Below, piece by piece: positions 61,451 to 62,969 of a DNA stretch of 62,969 nucleotides. The notes beneath the pieces were generated by a model, which worked only from the letters and a program-made list of their open reading frames with translations, was not told the origin of the DNA and searched no databases. The position numbers were made by a program, and so were the translations under genes. Where the stretch lies: positions 1 through 62,969 of the forward strand of contig NZ_CALMAW010000014.1 in the NCBI RefSeq assembly GCF_937859915.1. Reading direction: 5' to 3'. Source of the stretch: an uncultured Sphingomonas sp. GTDB taxonomy: Bacteria > Pseudomonadota > Alphaproteobacteria > Sphingomonadales > Sphingomonadaceae. Every line of letters begins with the position of its first letter. The first letter of the stretch is position 1.

Positions 61451-62969
61451 TCAGGCGGCGATATCGTATGGCTGAATTTCGCCAGAGAGGTACAGCGTTC
61501 GCGCCTTGGCGCGGCTGAGTTTGCCCGAACTCGTGCGCGGCAACGTACGCGGCGGGACAAGCTCGATCACGCAGTTCATGCCGGTGATCGCGCGGACCTT
61601 CTCGCGGATCAGGTCGCGCAGCCGGGTACGCTCGGCCTGGTCCGACGTGCGGCACTGGACGAGCACCGCGGGAGTTTCCTCGCCGCCTGGCGTGGTGATC
61701 GCGAAGGCGGCGATGTCGCCGGCCTTGAAGCCGGGCAGCTGCTCGACCGCCCATTCGATGTCCTGCGGCCAGTGGTTGCGGCCGTTGACGATGATCATGT
61801 CCTTGGCGCGGCCGACGATGTAGAGATAGCCGTCGCTCATGTAGCCCATGTCGCCGGTGTCGAGCCAGCCGTCGATCAGGCAGGCGGCGGTGGCGTCAGG
61901 ATCGCGGAAATAGCCGGCCATGACCGACGGCCCGCGGCACCAGACCTTGCCGATCGCGCGTTCGGGCAGGTCCGCGCCGTCCTCCTCGCGGATCGCGATC
62001 GCCATGTCGCGCACCGGACGGCCGCAATTGACGATCGCGCGATACCGCTGCGGGCGGCGCAGGCCGCCCTTCCGGCCGCCGTCGCCGGCGCCGTCGGCGA
62101 GGTCACCGCCCGACAGCTGCGTCTCCTCGACCAGCTCGGCGCGGATGCCCTCGCCCGGCGGCATGATCGACACCGCCAGCGTCGCCTCGGCCAGGCCGTA
62201 GCTCGGCAGGAACGCGGACGCCTGGAACCCTGCGGGGGCGAACGCGTCGACGAAGCTCTGCATCACGTCCGGGCGGATCATGTCCGCGCCGTTGCCCGCG
62301 ATGCGCCAGCGCGACAGGTCGAGCCGATCCTCGACCCGGCTCTGGCTGCCGATGCGGCGCGCGCAGATGTCGTAGCCGAAGGTGGGGGAGTAGGAGAGGG
62401 TGGTGCCCGGATGGCGGCTGATCATGTCGAGCCAGGCCAGCGGGCGGCGCGCGAAATCCTCGGTCTTCAGGTAATCGGTCGACACCTGGTTGGCGACCGG
62501 CGACAGCATGCAGCCGACGAGGCCCATGTCGTGATACCAGGGCAGCCACGATATGCAGCGGTCGCCGGCGCGCACCTCCATGCCGTGGCTGTGCGCCGCC
62601 AGATTGTTGAGCAGCGCGGCATGGGTGATCGCGACGCCGTGCGGGAAGCGCGTCGATCCGCTGGAATATTGCAGATAGGCGATGCTGTCGGGGTCCGCGG
62701 CCGGCAGCGGCGCGGGATCGGCGGCGCGGGTCGCGAACCGGTCCCAGTCCTCGCCCGGCACCCCGGCCAGCGATGCCGCCTCCGCCGCCATCGGCGCGAG
62801 GTCGGGCGGATAGATCAGCAGTGCGGGCTCGCAACTGGCCAGCTGGGCGCGCAGCTGGTCGATGTACGAGTCGCGGCCGCCGAACGAGGTGGGCAGCGGC
62901 AAGGGCACGGGCCACGCGCCGGCATAGACCGCGCCGAAGAACAGGGCGGCGAACTCAGGCACCGTTTCG
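61451..62969 (-). CDS. Fatty acyl-AMP ligase (5' end outside window)
   Basis: The C-terminal ~506 residues of an AMP-binding enzyme; the frame runs off the window edge (upstream residues ETVPEF are still in frame at 62962). ATP motif YLQYSSGSTRFPHGVAITHA, LPWYHDMGLVGCML, FLPSYGLAEATLAVS, GDMGYMSDGYLYIVGRAKDM and NGRNHWPQDIEWAVE are fatty acyl-AMP ligase signatures. The C-terminal Lys (SSGKLSRAKARTLYL) for adenylation is intact. FAALs load acyl-AMP onto acyl carrier proteins; in sphingomonads such enzymes flank the sphingolipid (serine palmitoyltransferase) genes, which may lie just outside the window. Confidence 0.93.
   Translation of the reverse strand, partial: ETVPEFAALFFGAVYAGAWPVPLPLPTSFGGRDSYIDQLRAQLASCEPALLIYPPDLAPMAAEAASLAGVPGEDWDRFATRAADPAPLPAADPDSIAYLQYSSGSTRFPHGVAITHAALLNNLAAHSHGMEVRAGDRCISWLPWYHDMGLVGCMLSPVANQVSTDYLKTEDFARRPLAWLDMISRHPGTTLSYSPTFGYDICARRIGSQSRVEDRLDLSRWRIAGNGADMIRPDVMQSFVDAFAPAGFQASAFLPSYGLAEATLAVSIMPPGEGIRAELVEETQLSGGDLADGAGDGGRKGGLRRPQRYRAIVNCGRPVRDMAIAIREEDGADLPERAIGKVWCRGPSVMAGYFRDPDATAACLIDGWLDTGDMGYMSDGYLYIVGRAKDMIIVNGRNHWPQDIEWAVEQLPGFKAGDIAAFAITTPGGEETPAVLVQCRTSDQAERTRLRDLIREKVRAITGMNCVIELVPPRTLPRTSSGKLSRAKARTLYLSGEIQPYDIAA

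Overview
The window reads as a chromosomal segment of a high-GC alphaproteobacterium of the Sphingomonadales, most likely a Sphingomonas or close relative. The signs are an N-terminally extended ribosomal protein S9, the tRNA-Trp/secE/nusG/rplKA/rplJL/rpoBC cluster, a HWE-family sensor kinase, an HPr-rel-A cassette, a fatty acyl-AMP ligase, and several families of dispersed GC-rich palindromic repeats between genes. The species is not identified; this is inferred from gene content alone.

Layout. 1-8.1 kb is accessory/signalling DNA: an MHYT-PAS-GGDEF-EAL c-di-GMP enzyme, a small acidic protein, an outer-membrane barrel protein, a HWE histidine kinase with a co-transcribed DUF697-like protein, a single-domain response regulator, several small hydrophilic proteins (one of 56 aa) and a DUF3833 lipoprotein. 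8.1-10.3 kb is a mobile-element scar: a frameshifted C-terminal fragment of a type I restriction methylase (HsdM), a strong inverted repeat, an excisionase-position small gene, a tyrosine integrase and tRNA-Gly(TCC). 10.3-18 kb holds a GNAT acetyltransferase, a TetR regulator, a GAF protein coupled to a membrane diguanylate cyclase, HU, quinone oxidoreductase, a GreA/GreB-family factor and glutamine-dependent NAD synthase. At 18.1-19.6 kb a DUF2945 gene and a GH130 gene diverge from one palindromic promoter that matches the general-stress sigma factor EcfG on both strands. 19.6-27.7 kb: MFS transporter, pgsA-moaD-moaE, oxyR divergent from ahpC-ahpD, serine acetyltransferase, DUF2794 and membrane proteins. 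27.9-31.7 kb: phoB, phoU, a PstS-like lipoprotein and phoR, with no pstCAB between them.

31.8-34.5 kb carries the most unusual unit: a probable Tat-exported protein, a PqqD-like peptide chaperone, an HprK-related kinase and a nucleotidyltransferase. This resembles the accessory tailoring set of phosphorylated lasso peptides but lacks cyclase and protease. 34.6-45 kb is mostly housekeeping (gph, glmU, rpsI-rplM, ctaA, a BaiN-like flavoprotein, an MscS channel, a glycosyltransferase). 45.2-58.8 kb is the transcription/translation cluster, read on the minus strand; a plus-strand DUF1906 gene is wedged between rplA and rplJ. The window ends with a membrane PAS-GGDEF-EAL protein and a fatty acyl-AMP ligase cut by the window edge.

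At least four families of dispersed palindromic repeats occupy intergenic spaces, including an exact 124-bp-period three-unit array at 21.2-21.6 kb and a copy between rpoB and rpoC. No rRNA genes or CRISPR arrays were seen.
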